A stretch of 54,389 bases of DNA from Arenibacter sp. F26102 (GTDB taxonomy: Bacteria; Bacteroidota; Bacteroidia; Flavobacteriales; Flavobacteriaceae). How positions within the stretch are numbered: position 1 is the stretch's first letter; each line of letters starts with the position of its first letter. Both the position numbers and the translations under genes were made by a program. Under the pieces are notes generated by a model that was given only the letters and a program-made list of their open reading frames with translations, was not told the origin of the DNA and did no database searches. The DNA lies in contig NZ_JALKBC010000020.1 of NCBI RefSeq assembly GCF_023015865.1, positions 1-54,389 on the forward strand. The letters run 5' to 3'. This document shows, piece after piece, positions 8,696 through 17,792 of the stretch.

Positions 8696-11155
8696 ATGAA
8701 ATTCAAATTAATTGCTGTACTTTTTTTACTCACCTTCGGATGTACAGAACAAAGCACTAAAACCTCGCCACTACTCTACTTCGTTCCACAGAACAGTGCC
8801 ATTATCATAAAAATCAACGACAAACCCTCCTTTACCAGTGAACTGGAAAACAGCGACCTGATCAAGACATTATCCGCTACCACGGCCTATACCTCCGTAT
8901 TAGACAAACTTAAGGCTCTAAAATACCTTCAACCCAATGGTGAAAGTATTTTGGCATTCGTAGAATTGGGCAAGGAAAGTTTTGAATTGCTCTTTATTAC
9001 CCAAAAAAGCGACGACCTATTCCAAATTGATGATGAAAGCAATAAAGTTGTAGAAAATATTAGCTATGAAGGAAAAAACTTTAACAAGTACAGTGTGGAT
9101 GGGGCTACTTTCTTTTCTACTGTATTGAATGACAAAATAATAGTAAGCTCAGCACAAATGTTGATCGAAAATATTCTTCGCAATGAAAAGGATTTAATGG
9201 TTAACGAATCATTAAATAAACTTAATCAGATCGCCAATAATCAGAGTAGTGCAAATGTTTTTGTAAACACCAAACAAAGCAACCCATTACTAGCCCATAT
9301 TTTTGCCGATGCACAAAAGGCTGACATTTCGAAATTTACAGATTGGGTTTCCCTCGATTTTAACACCAATAAAGACCATATAAAACTCAGTGGTATTAGC
9401 ATGGCCAATGATTCCATAATAAACTACAGTAATCTTTTTAGGGACAGCCATGCCTTAACCCCCAGAACTCCTAATCTTGCTCCAATGGCTGCCGATGCCA
9501 TTATGGCCTACACCTTCGACAATTATAAAAACTTTGCGCTGAACCAAAAAAAATATCTGGACCGTTCCATAGTTATTGACACCACTTTTAAGGCAGTGGA
9601 AGAAATTGGTTTTGTTTATATGAACAATGAAAAGGCTGTAATTCATCACACTTACGGTTCCGAGAATATACTGAACTATCTGGATAAACTGGAAAAGGCA
9701 TCCGAAGAATACCAGGGCAATGAAATTGTTGAGCTTTCCAAGTCCGACTTCCTTAATCACTATTTTAATCCTTTAGTACAAGATTTCGAAGCCAAATATT
9801 ATACCATCGTAGAAAATGCCTTTGTGTTCTCCTCCTCATCGGAAACCCTTAAGACCTTCATTGGTAATTTTAAAAATGCTTCCACTTTTGAAAAAACATC
9901 AGTTTATAAAACGGCAAAAGAGCAATTGGCAGACGAATCTTCCATGCTTTTTGTGTCAAATGCAGATGGTGTTGAATATTTTTTAGATACCTATTTTGAC
10001 AAAGAGATTACCAAGGATATTAAGACCAAAGACCTTTCGGAGTATTCGTTTGCTGCCCAAATGGTCTCTGATGATAATTTCCATCACACCAATATACTTT
10101 TTCAAAAAATAGCCCACGAAACCACCCTGAACAAGACTATTCCCTATTTCACACTACAGTTGGATACTGAAATAGTTACTCCTCCTCAATTTGTAAAAAA
10201 TCATAGGACTAATAAAGACGAAATTATAGTTCAGGACCAGGACAACAACCTATATCTAATTTCTACCGACGGCAAGGTAATATGGAAAAAACAACTAAAA
10301 GGTAGGATCCAAGGACGTGTGGAACAGGTAGACCTATACAAAAATGGCCGTTTACAATTGGCGTTCACTACCGATAATGAGTTTCTTATAGTAGATAGGA
10401 ATGGAAAAGATGTACCACCCTTTAACTTCTCATACGAAGGAGGGAATCTAAACCCTTTGGCCGTATTTGATTACGACCGTAAAAAGGACTATCGATTTGT
10501 AGTTGCCCAGGGAACAAAAGTGTTTATGTACAATCGTTTGGGACAGATTGTGAATGGCTTTAAGTACACCAAGGCAGAAAATCCCATTCTAGGCACACCC
10601 AAACATTTTAGGGTTGGCAAAAAGGACTACTTGGTAATGAAACAAGAAGGTGGAGTATTAAAAATATTATCTAGGACAGGTGATAACCGTGTTAACGTGA
10701 AAGACAAAATAAATTTTTCCGACAACGAGGTACTTCTCCATAAAAATAAGTTTACGGTAACCGACACCAAAGGACGTCTATTCCAAATTGACGAAAAAGG
10801 TAAAACAACTACAGCCAATCTAAATCTGCTCCCGGATCATGGTATAGATGCCACAAGCAATACATTAGCCTTAATGAACGATAATATACTGACCATAAGG
10901 AGCAAAAAAGTGGAATTGGACCTTGGGGTGTATTCAAAGCCTAGAATATTTTATTTAAACGACAAAATATACATTAGCGTTACGGATATACAGAACCAAA
11001 AAATCTATCTTTTCGACAGTCAGGCTGAAGTCATTTCCAACTTTCCAGTTCCCGGGAATTCCAGTATCGACCTAATTGATATGGACAATGACCATAAATT
11101 GGAACTGGTGGCAAAAGACCAGGACAACTCGATTATAGTTTATAAGATCAACTAG
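8696..11155 (+). CDS. Large lipoprotein with C-terminal beta-propeller-like repeats, function unknown
   Basis: The reading frame is open from a TTG at 8678, but the ATG at 8696 gives a clean lipoprotein signal (LLTFG-C16), so I place the start there (819 residues). The N-terminal two thirds resemble no domain I can name. Residues from about 500 on contain repeated short blocks such as DQDNNLYLISTDGKVIWKKQ, RNGKDVPPFN, NRLGQIVNGF and DTKGRLFQIDEKG, and end in DMDNDHKLELVAKDQDNSI. This pattern is typical of PQQ/WD-like beta-propeller blades. It is probably anchored in a membrane facing the periplasm or surface. It directly follows rnhB, an arrangement I believe recurs in Flavobacteriaceae; no function follows from that. 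Confidence 0.8.
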   Translation: MKFKLIAVLFLLTFGCTEQSTKTSPLLYFVPQNSAIIIKINDKPSFTSELENSDLIKTLSATTAYTSVLDKLKALKYLQPNGESILAFVELGKESFELLFITQKSDDLFQIDDESNKVVENISYEGKNFNKYSVDGATFFSTVLNDKIIVSSAQMLIENILRNEKDLMVNESLNKLNQIANNQSSANVFVNTKQSNPLLAHIFADAQKADISKFTDWVSLDFNTNKDHIKLSGISMANDSIINYSNLFRDSHALTPRTPNLAPMAADAIMAYTFDNYKNFALNQKKYLDRSIVIDTTFKAVEEIGFVYMNNEKAVIHHTYGSENILNYLDKLEKASEEYQGNEIVELSKSDFLNHYFNPLVQDFEAKYYTIVENAFVFSSSSETLKTFIGNFKNASTFEKTSVYKTAKEQLADESSMLFVSNADGVEYFLDTYFDKEITKDIKTKDLSEYSFAAQMVSDDNFHHTNILFQKIAHETTLNKTIPYFTLQLDTEIVTPPQFVKNHRTNKDEIIVQDQDNNLYLISTDGKVIWKKQLKGRIQGRVEQVDLYKNGRLQLAFTTDNEFLIVDRNGKDVPPFNFSYEGGNLNPLAVFDYDRKKDYRFVVAQGTKVFMYNRLGQIVNGFKYTKAENPILGTPKHFRVGKKDYLVMKQEGGVLKILSRTGDNRVNVKDKINFSDNEVLLHKNKFTVTDTKGRLFQIDEKGKTTTANLNLLPDHGIDATSNTLALMNDNILTIRSKKVELDLGVYSKPRIFYLNDKIYISVTDIQNQKIYLFDSQAEVISNFPVPGNSSIDLIDMDNDHKLELVAKDQDNSIIVYKIN

Positions 11156-11473
11156 AAAATATTCTTGAATATAGATTTCCTCCTTAAATAACATCCTCCA
11201 GATTTTTCTTTAAATTTTATAAGAAAAATAATAGAATTTTATACGACTAATCCTATACTGCATGGTGGTTCCATGCCCCATTGAACCTCTTTTTTCAAAA
11301 ACTTTTTTAACTCAAATGTTAACCATAGGGGTTACCATACTATTAATACATAAAAACGTGCAAGATATACACCATTACGGTCCTCAGGCTAAAATTTCGT
11401 TAATTTTAGTTAATTTATTGACATGTAGCACATTATAACAAAAATACATTGAGAACAATAAAAATTAAAGATT
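11156..11473. other. Intergenic region before the OmpA-family gene
   Basis: About 318 nt with no convincing gene. It holds a 6-bp hairpin (GCATGG at 11260-11265 with CCATGC at 11271-11276) without a T-run, so it is not a clear terminator. The sequence just upstream of the next gene is AT-rich and presumably contains its promoter, which does not match the standard consensus. Confidence 0.5.
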
Positions 11474-12811
11474 ATGAATAGCTTCAAAATTTTCCCCAGA
11501 GTAATATTATCTTTTCTGTTGGTATTCTTTGTCAGCAGCGAAGTACATGGTCAAATATTGAAAAAATTGGGCAAACGCGCAGAAAGGGCCGTAGAGCGGA
11601 CTGTAGAAAGACGTGTTGATCAAGAAACCACAAAAAAGACGGATGAAGTCTTGGACAGTATTTTGGAACCAGGCTCTAAAAAATCGCCAACAGACCCACA
11701 AATTGGAAACCCATTACCTCCTGCAGGCCAGAACAATCCCGGAAATGTGGGTGCAAACAACGGCAGTGGCGGCACGGACAACCAGACTACTAGAAAAACC
11801 ATTGAGGTATACAGTAAATTTGACTATGTACCTGGAGACAAGCCTTTATTTTTTGATGATTTCTCCAACGATTTCATTGGCGACTTCCCATCCAGATGGA
11901 ACACCAATGGTGGCGGGGAAGTTGTGTCCGTGAATGATTCTGACGAAAAGTGGCTGGAATTAATTTCTGGATACAACATTTATTATATTCCGGACATACC
12001 AAATTTGCCTGAGGAATACACTATTGAATTTGATATTTTGGCCTTAGGACTGGACAATAAGACGTCTTCAACAGCATTCCTTAGAGTAGCTTTAAGTGAT
12101 GACGACAAATTTAAAGACGGCGCCAATTTTGTACATGCCCATATCCCTTTCTGCCAATACTCCCCAATAGGCATAACCATGGCCAATCACATTAATAACA
12201 AAAGAGAAATTTACAGTGTTGTTAGGGCAGATCTTAGGGAAGAGATTTTAGATAGACCACATGTTTCCATTGCTGTGAACAAGCAGCGTTTTAGATTATG
12301 GGTAAACGAAGAAAAACATATTGATATCCCCAGGATGGTACCCCAAGGGGCCGTATTAAAAACTTTAAAATTTCATATGAACAATTTTAAGGATGGCAAG
12401 GAACGCGTGTTCATTAGCAACATTAAAGTTGCCGAAGGTGGTTTGGACTTACGACGCACATTAATTTCTGAAGGGGAGGTCTCCACTAATGGGATTCTAT
12501 TCGATTCGGGTTCGGCCAATATCCAACCACAATCCATGGGGATCATTCGACAAATTTCCCAAGTTTTACAGGAAGAAAACGGAATGAACCTAATGATAAT
12601 TGGACATACCGACGCCGATGGCCCTGAAGACACCAATTTAAGCTTGTCACAAAAGCGGGCTGCTGCGGTGAAGAACGCCCTGGTGGATGTTTATGGTATT
12701 GCAGACAGCCGTCTGCAAACCCAGGGCAAGGGAGAAAGCCAACCCATAGGGGATAATAATACTCCGGACGGCAAAGCCCAAAACAGGCGTGTCGTTTTCA
12801 AAAAAATATAA
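11474..12811 (+). CDS. OmpA-family outer-membrane/peptidoglycan-binding protein
   Basis: 445 residues: signal peptide (about 1-27, ending VHG-Q), a charged Arg/Glu/Lys-rich helical stretch (28-75), and a Gly/Asn-rich linker. A middle domain (about 115-325) starting KPLFFDDFSNDFIGDFP resembles the concanavalin-like jelly rolls found in such proteins. A C-terminal OmpA domain (about 335-445) has LFDSGSANIQPQS, the IGHTDADG motif, LSLSQKRAAAVK and AQNRRVVF. The OmpA domain binds the diaminopimelate peptide of peptidoglycan, tethering the envelope. The gene at 12843 follows after 31 nt, so the two are probably one transcript. Confidence 0.93.
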   Translation: MNSFKIFPRVILSFLLVFFVSSEVHGQILKKLGKRAERAVERTVERRVDQETTKKTDEVLDSILEPGSKKSPTDPQIGNPLPPAGQNNPGNVGANNGSGGTDNQTTRKTIEVYSKFDYVPGDKPLFFDDFSNDFIGDFPSRWNTNGGGEVVSVNDSDEKWLELISGYNIYYIPDIPNLPEEYTIEFDILALGLDNKTSSTAFLRVALSDDDKFKDGANFVHAHIPFCQYSPIGITMANHINNKREIYSVVRADLREEILDRPHVSIAVNKQRFRLWVNEEKHIDIPRMVPQGAVLKTLKFHMNNFKDGKERVFISNIKVAEGGLDLRRTLISEGEVSTNGILFDSGSANIQPQSMGIIRQISQVLQEENGMNLMIIGHTDADGPEDTNLSLSQKRAAAVKNALVDVYGIADSRLQTQGKGESQPIGDNNTPDGKAQNRRVVFKKI

Positions 12812-12842
12812 CATTAAAACATATCCATCTTAAATAAAAAAT

Positions 12843-13514
12843 ATGAGAACACTTACCTTTATTTTTAGCTTTTGCCTTGTAACCACAATCACTTTCTCAC
12901 AGGATTGTAGCAAATACTTCCCAATGGACGAAGGCACCAAATTCCAAATTACCAATTATGACAAGAAAGATAAAGTGTCTGGAGTAATGGATTATGTGGT
13001 AAAGGAGTTTAGTGGCAATACTGCTACCCTGTTCTACGAAATGCACGACGAAAAAGGCAAAATGATTTTGAGTTCGGAATATGGAGTCACTTGCACGAAT
13101 GACGGGATCAAAGTGGATTTCAGCTCCATGATGTCGCCAGAGGTAATGGGACAATACGAGGATATGGAGGTGGAAATGACCGGTACCGATCTTTTATACC
13201 CCAATAATATCAGTACAGGACAGTCTCTACCCGATGCCGATGTATTGATGACGGTTAAGATGCCTCCCCTCAACATGAAAATGAATATGAATTTTTTCAA
13301 CAGAAAAGTAATAGGCAGCGAATCCGTAACCACTCCGGCCGGAACTTTCGATTGCTATGTAATCACCTTTGATACCGAGGCTAAAATGGGCGTAAAGATG
13401 ACGAATAGTAATAAGTTATGGCTCGCCGAGGGTTATGGCATGGTACAACAGGAAACCTATAATAAAAAGGGAGATATTATAGGCAGGAGTGTACTTACCG
13501 GTTTTGAAAAATGA
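12843..13514 (+). CDS. Secreted TapB/DUF3108-like protein
   Basis: 223 residues with a signal peptide (about 1-19, TITFS-Q). The pattern YFPMDEGTKFQITNYDKKDK, then VIGSESVTTPAGTFDCYVI and a terminal YGMVQQETYNKKGDIIGRSV, is the layout of the TapB/DUF3108-like periplasmic beta-rich family. The TPAGTFDCYVI block is the most diagnostic part. The molecular role of these proteins is not established. It lies 31 nt after the OmpA-family gene and likely shares its promoter, suggesting an envelope-related role. Confidence 0.75.
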   Translation: MRTLTFIFSFCLVTTITFSQDCSKYFPMDEGTKFQITNYDKKDKVSGVMDYVVKEFSGNTATLFYEMHDEKGKMILSSEYGVTCTNDGIKVDFSSMMSPEVMGQYEDMEVEMTGTDLLYPNNISTGQSLPDADVLMTVKMPPLNMKMNMNFFNRKVIGSESVTTPAGTFDCYVITFDTEAKMGVKMTNSNKLWLAEGYGMVQQETYNKKGDIIGRSVLTGFEK

Positions 13515-13905
13515 TAGGAAAATCTTTTGAAGGATTAATGATATGAATGCTCAGGCCAATCGAAATTTTAATATGTCCAAGGTCATCTTCCTACGCCATT
13601 GAGACTAGAGTTAGCTTATTCTTGTTCTCTTTTGGACCTAGGCGCTACCTTCAACCATGAAGAATGTGGACTGCTTCACATCTGCCCAAAGAAAATATAA
13701 CAAAACAGGTTCGCCAAAAAGGTAAACCGGACATTGTCCTCTAAAACAGAAAAGCCAACCCAACTATTATTTGGAGGATGGGCCAATAGGCTTAACGTTG
13801 ACCTTAGTATAAGATAACAATTTACAACACCTGAAATAAAGAAAAGGGTAACCTTTTAGTGAAAAGTCATCATTAAGTAAAGTAAAAAATTAAAAATCGA
13901 GAATA
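13515..13905. other. Intergenic region, no gene recognised
   Basis: About 390 nt between two plus-strand genes. No open frame with protein-like composition, no stable terminator and no consensus promoter were found. It contains several stop codons in all frames and is less AT-rich than typical promoter regions here, so it may be a decayed sequence; this is only an impression. Confidence 0.4.
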
Positions 13906-14253
13906 ATGAAAACGCTAAAAACATTTATAATATTAGCCAGTTTAGTTAGCCTTACCTTCGCCAATGCACAGACCGATCCCAAACAAAAACCTGAGGCCAC
14001 CAATAACTTTTTAGATCTACAGGCCAGGACCCTTGGTAACATCCTTGGTGATTCATTAACGGGCGGCAATGGCATGGTTACCGATTATCTGGACCTAGTG
14101 AACAAGAGTGATATGCCCGAGGCTGATAAACAAAATTTACGGGACGCCTATCACCGTTATTCCCAAGCTTTGGATGCCCAGGGCAAAGATTCCTTGTCGA
14201 TAGCCTTGACCCAAAAGTTTATATCAAAAAACAATAAAGACAGTATAAAATAA
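13906..14253 (+). CDS. Small secreted protein, function unknown
   Basis: 115 residues beginning with a good signal peptide (MKTLKTFIILASLVSLTFANAQ, cleavage after ANA). The mature part is short and polar, with QARTLGNILGDSLTGG and several charged helical segments (MPEADKQNLRDAYHRYSQALDAQGKDS). I do not recognise the family. The reading frame stays open for 49 more codons after its stop (14254-14400), which could mean a recent C-terminal truncation or chance; see findings. It stands alone, with about 390 nt upstream and a convergent lipB downstream. Confidence 0.7.
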   Translation: MKTLKTFIILASLVSLTFANAQTDPKQKPEATNNFLDLQARTLGNILGDSLTGGNGMVTDYLDLVNKSDMPEADKQNLRDAYHRYSQALDAQGKDSLSIALTQKFISKNNKDSIK

Positions 14254-14409
14254 AATACACGTGAACTTAATTTGTCCCTTGCCAGAAATTTAGGCGGAAT
14301 GAGTAGGATCAAGGAAAAGAAAAGTCCTGGACTGAAAATGATTCAGATAAAAATTGAGCAAAAAAATAAGAAGGAAGAAGTTTTGGTTTTACCCAATTAT
14401 TAACTACTC

Positions 14410-15126
14410 CTACACTTGAGTTTTGGCCGAAATAAGTTGTGCTTCGAACAGTATCCCAAAATGCTTCAATAGTCTTTGCTTCACCTCGGCCATATCCACT
14501 TCCTTTTGGCCAAGTTCCACATTTAAGGAAGTAACGGCCTTACCTTTAATGCCGCAGGGAATCATCAGATCAAAATAGCCCAGATCGGCATTCACGTTCA
14601 ATGCAAAACCGTGCATGGTTACCCAACGGCTGGCACGTACGCCCATGGCACATATTTTTCGGGCAAATGGTGTACCCACATCCAACCAAACCCCTGTTTC
14701 TCCTTTGGATCGCTCCGCCTTAAGACCGTAGTCCGCCAGGGTCAAAATAACCATTTCCTCTAAAATCCTCAGGTATTTATGAATATCGGTAAAGAAATTA
14801 TCGAGGTCCAAAATAGGATAACCAACAATCTGTCCCGGGCCATGATAGGTGATGTCCCCGCCACGGTTTATCTTGTAGAATTTTGCACCTTTTTCGGTAA
14901 GTACGTTTTCATCCACCAACAGGTTATCCATATCACCACTTTTTCCCAAAGTGTATACATGTGGATGCTCTACAAACAAAAAATGATTGGGCGTTTCCAA
15001 TTGGGAACCCTCCCTCCTATTCCTTATTTTTAAGTCGATAATAGATTTGAACAGTTGCTCCTGGTAATCCCAAGTATCCTTGTAATCTTTACATCCCAAA
15101 TCTTCTAAGAGAATCCTTTTGTTCAT
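14410..15126 (-). CDS. lipB: Octanoyl-[acyl-carrier-protein]:protein N-octanoyltransferase
   Basis: 238 residues from ATG at 15126. The frame is open back to 15159, but that would include the promoter at 15131-15159. LipB moves octanoate from acyl carrier protein to lipoyl domains, the first step of lipoic acid synthesis. Family motifs are all present: VEHPHVYTLGKSGD, RGGDITYHGPGQIVGYPILD, then KICAMGVRASRWVTMHGFALNV with the conserved Lys, and LMIPCGI with the catalytic Cys. The reading ends in a long C-terminal helix. No lipA is nearby; a tiny YqaE gene lies upstream on the same strand with 44 nt between them. Confidence 0.96.
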   Translation of the reverse strand: MNKRILLEDLGCKDYKDTWDYQEQLFKSIIDLKIRNRREGSQLETPNHFLFVEHPHVYTLGKSGDMDNLLVDENVLTEKGAKFYKINRGGDITYHGPGQIVGYPILDLDNFFTDIHKYLRILEEMVILTLADYGLKAERSKGETGVWLDVGTPFARKICAMGVRASRWVTMHGFALNVNADLGYFDLMIPCGIKGKAVTSLNVELGQKEVDMAEVKQRLLKHFGILFEAQLISAKTQV

Positions 15127-15130
15127 TTTG

Positions 15131-15159
15131 CAAAGATACAAACTCCGACCATAAACCAA
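15131..15159 (-). promoter_or_regulatory. lipB promoter, almost abutting the start codon
   Basis: Minus strand: TTG (15157-15159), 18-nt spacer, TATCTTTG (15131-15138), a near-perfect match to the Bacteroidota consensus. Only 4 nt separate the -7 box from the lipB ATG, so transcription would begin at or next to the start codon, giving a leaderless or near-leaderless message. Confidence 0.65.
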
Positions 15160-15170
15160 ACCTAAAACCC

Positions 15171-15326
15171 CTAGTTGGGATTGTTAAGGATGATCAAGGC
15201 GGCAATAACGCCAGGCACCCACCCGCAAAGAGTGAGCAGAAAAACGATAATAAAGGAACCGCACCCCTTGCCAATTACGGCCAAGGGTGGAAAAACAATG
15301 GCCAATATGACCCTAAAACAACCCAT
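15171..15326 (-). CDS. YqaE/Pmp3-family small membrane protein
   Basis: A 51-residue protein: MGCFRVILAIVFPPLAVIGK, then a GCGSFIIVF segment, then LCGWVPGVIAALII and a terminal LNNPN. Two hydrophobic segments (about 4-19 and 24-47), the internal FPPLAV and the CGWVPGVIAALII block are the hallmark of the YqaE/Pmp3 (plasma membrane proteolipid 3) family, typically about 50 residues. These inner-membrane proteolipids are linked to stress and membrane-potential effects in other organisms. The gene lies between lipB and the divergent lysS. Codon phase and an intact stop support it as a real gene. Confidence 0.93.
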   Translation of the reverse strand: MGCFRVILAIVFPPLAVIGKGCGSFIIVFLLTLCGWVPGVIAALIILNNPN

Positions 15327-15465
15327 GCTTTTTTAAATTTTTATTTGGTGCTGTCCCTCATCGGGACAAGTGCACTAATAAGACTAAAAAACGGGCATTT
15401 TGTTACAAGAAAATGGGAATAATTTGGATACGCTATTTTGAAAACAATCAATTCCAGTTTTTGGA

Positions 15466-15496
15466 TTGATAGATTAACGGAGAGTGCCTATATTTG
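15466..15496 (+). promoter_or_regulatory. lysS promoter
   Basis: TTG (15466-15468), 20-nt spacer, TATATTTG (15489-15496): a good match to TTG-N19-TAnnTTTG. The ATG at 15517 lies 20 nt after the -7 box. The upstream GTG at 15484 falls inside the promoter, which argues against the longer reading of the gene. Confidence 0.75.
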
Positions 15497-15516
15497 CAGC
15501 CTTAATTTATAAGAAT

Positions 15517-17208
15517 ATGCAACTTTCGGAACAAGAAGTAATTAGAAGGGAAAAACTTGGCAAGTTAAGGGAAATGGGCATCGACCCCTACCCCGCCGCT
15601 CTATACCCAGTAGATAGCACTTCTAAAAAGGCCAAGGAGAATTATGAAGAAGGTAAAAAGGTTGTTCTTTCAGGAAGACTTATGTCCAGAAGAATCCAAG
15701 GTAAGGCTTCTTTTGCCGAACTACAGGATAGTGAAGGCCGTATACAGGTCTATTTTAACAGGGACGAAATTTGTACAGGAGAAGATAAAACCTTGTACAA
15801 CGATGTTTATAAGAAATTGTTGGACATTGGTGATATCATTGGCATTGAAGGGGAGCTTTTCACCACTCAGGTTGGAGAGAAAACCGTAATGGTAAGGAAT
15901 TTTACCTTACTAAGTAAATCCTTGCGCCCATTGCCGTTACCAAAGGTAGATGCAGAAGGTAAGGTTTATGATGAATTTAACGACCCCGAATTGCGCTATC
16001 GCCAGCGATATGTGGATTTGGTAGTAAACCCAAGCGTTAAGAAAAATTTTATAAAGCGTACCAAAATCACCAATAGTATGCGTCAGTTTTTTAACGATGC
16101 CGGCTATTTGGAGGTGGAGACCCCTATTCTTCAACCCATTCCTGGAGGTGCTGCGGCTCGTCCGTTTATGACGCACCACAACGCATTGAACATTCCTTTA
16201 TATTTAAGGGTGGCCAATGAGCTATACCTAAAAAGGTTGATTGTTGGTGGCTTTGATGGCGTCTACGAATTTGCGAAGGATTTTAGAAACGAGGGCATGG
16301 ATCGTACCCATAATCCTGAATTTACGGTCATGGAACTTTATGTGGCCTACAAGGATTACAATTGGATGATGGACATGACCGAAAAGCTTTTGGAAAAGGT
16401 AGCCGTTGACTCCAATGGTACTTCAAAAGTTACCGTGGGCAAAAATGAAATAGAATTTAAAGCCCCTTACCCTAGAGTGCCTATTTTGGAAGCTATTAAA
16501 ATCCATACCGGTTTTGATGTTGCCGGGATGAACGAGGTGGAACTTAGGGAAGTTGCAAAAAAACTAAATATTGAAGCCGACGACAGCATGGGTGTGGGGA
16601 AACTTATCGATGAAATTTTCGGTGAAAAATGCGAACATCACTACATACAGCCTACCTTCATCACAGATTACCCCAAAGAAATGAGTCCTTTGTGCAAGGA
16701 ACATAGGGACAATCCGGCATTAACCGAACGTTTTGAACTCATGGTAAATGGAAAGGAATTGGCCAATGCCTATTCCGAGCTGAACGATCCCATTGACCAG
16801 CGAGAAAGGTTTGAAGAGCAACTTCAACTATCTGAAAAAGGGGATGACGAGGCCATGTTCATTGATCAAGATTTCCTAAGGGCATTGGAGTATGGAATGC
16901 CCCCTACGAGTGGTATTGGTATTGGCATTGACCGCTTGGTTATGTTAATGACCAACAACGCTTCCATTCAGGAAGTTCTGTTCTTCCCTCAAATGAGACC
17001 GGAAAAGAAACAAGTTGATCTTAGCGAGGAAGAAAAAGAGATACTTGCCCTCTTAAAACCGGAAGGCAAATTAGCTTTGGATGACCTTAAGACCAAAGCG
17101 GGACTAAGCGGTAAAAAATGGGATAAATCCATGAAGGCCCTTTCCAAGCACGAGTTGATTAAGGTTGCCACCGAAGGAGACACTAAAGTGGTGCTTCTAA
17201 AAAAATAA
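15517..17208 (+). CDS. lysS: Lysyl-tRNA synthetase (class II)
   Basis: 563 residues from ATG at 15517. It charges tRNA-Lys. An N-terminal OB-fold anticodon-binding domain (about 45-150, [20 protein letters not shown]) precedes the class II catalytic core: motif 2 [14 protein letters not shown] (R257) and motif 3 [12 protein letters not shown] (R473). After the core the protein continues for about 70 residues ([31 protein letters not shown]), a winged-helix-like extension absent from E. coli LysS (about 505 residues). Such an extension appears normal for this group, but I could not verify this. It is a single-gene unit with its own promoter and a strong terminator. Confidence 0.97.
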   Translation: MQLSEQEVIRREKLGKLREMGIDPYPAALYPVDSTSKKAKENYEEGKKVVLSGRLMSRRIQGKASFAELQDSEGRIQVYFNRDEICTGEDKTLYNDVYKKLLDIGDIIGIEGELFTTQVGEKTVMVRNFTLLSKSLRPLPLPKVDAEGKVYDEFNDPELRYRQRYVDLVVNPSVKKNFIKRTKITNSMRQFFNDAGYLEVETPILQPIPGGAAARPFMTHHNALNIPLYLRVANELYLKRLIVGGFDGVYEFAKDFRNEGMDRTHNPEFTVMELYVAYKDYNWMMDMTEKLLEKVAVDSNGTSKVTVGKNEIEFKAPYPRVPILEAIKIHTGFDVAGMNEVELREVAKKLNIEADDSMGVGKLIDEIFGEKCEHHYIQPTFITDYPKEMSPLCKEHRDNPALTERFELMVNGKELANAYSELNDPIDQRERFEEQLQLSEKGDDEAMFIDQDFLRALEYGMPPTSGIGIGIDRLVMLMTNNASIQEVLFFPQMRPEKKQVDLSEEEKEILALLKPEGKLALDDLKTKAGLSGKKWDKSMKALSKHELIKVATEGDTKVVLLKK

Positions 17209-17240
17209 TTTCCAAGGAAACTAACAAAAACTTCCAATAA

Positions 17241-17281
17241 TTTTTAGGCGATTCTATCCTTATGATAGAATCGCCTAAAAA
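17241..17281. terminator. Rho-independent terminator after lysS
   Basis: A perfect 18-bp stem: TTTTTAGGCGATTCTATC (17241-17258) pairs with 17264-17281, with a 5-nt loop. The outer A/T pairs provide T-runs on both strands, so it could work in either direction. It begins 33 nt past the lysS stop. Confidence 0.9.
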
Positions 17282-17291
17282 TATTGTACCC

Positions 17292-17792
<501 letters not shown>

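Noticed and set aside
11260..11276. Terminator after the 8696 lipoprotein gene
   Set aside because: A 6-bp hairpin exists but has no T-run and is more than 100 nt past the stop.
15484..15516. GTG start giving an 11-residue longer LysS
   Set aside because: The GTG overlaps the promoter -7 box at 15489-15496; ATG 15517 gives a normal LysS start.
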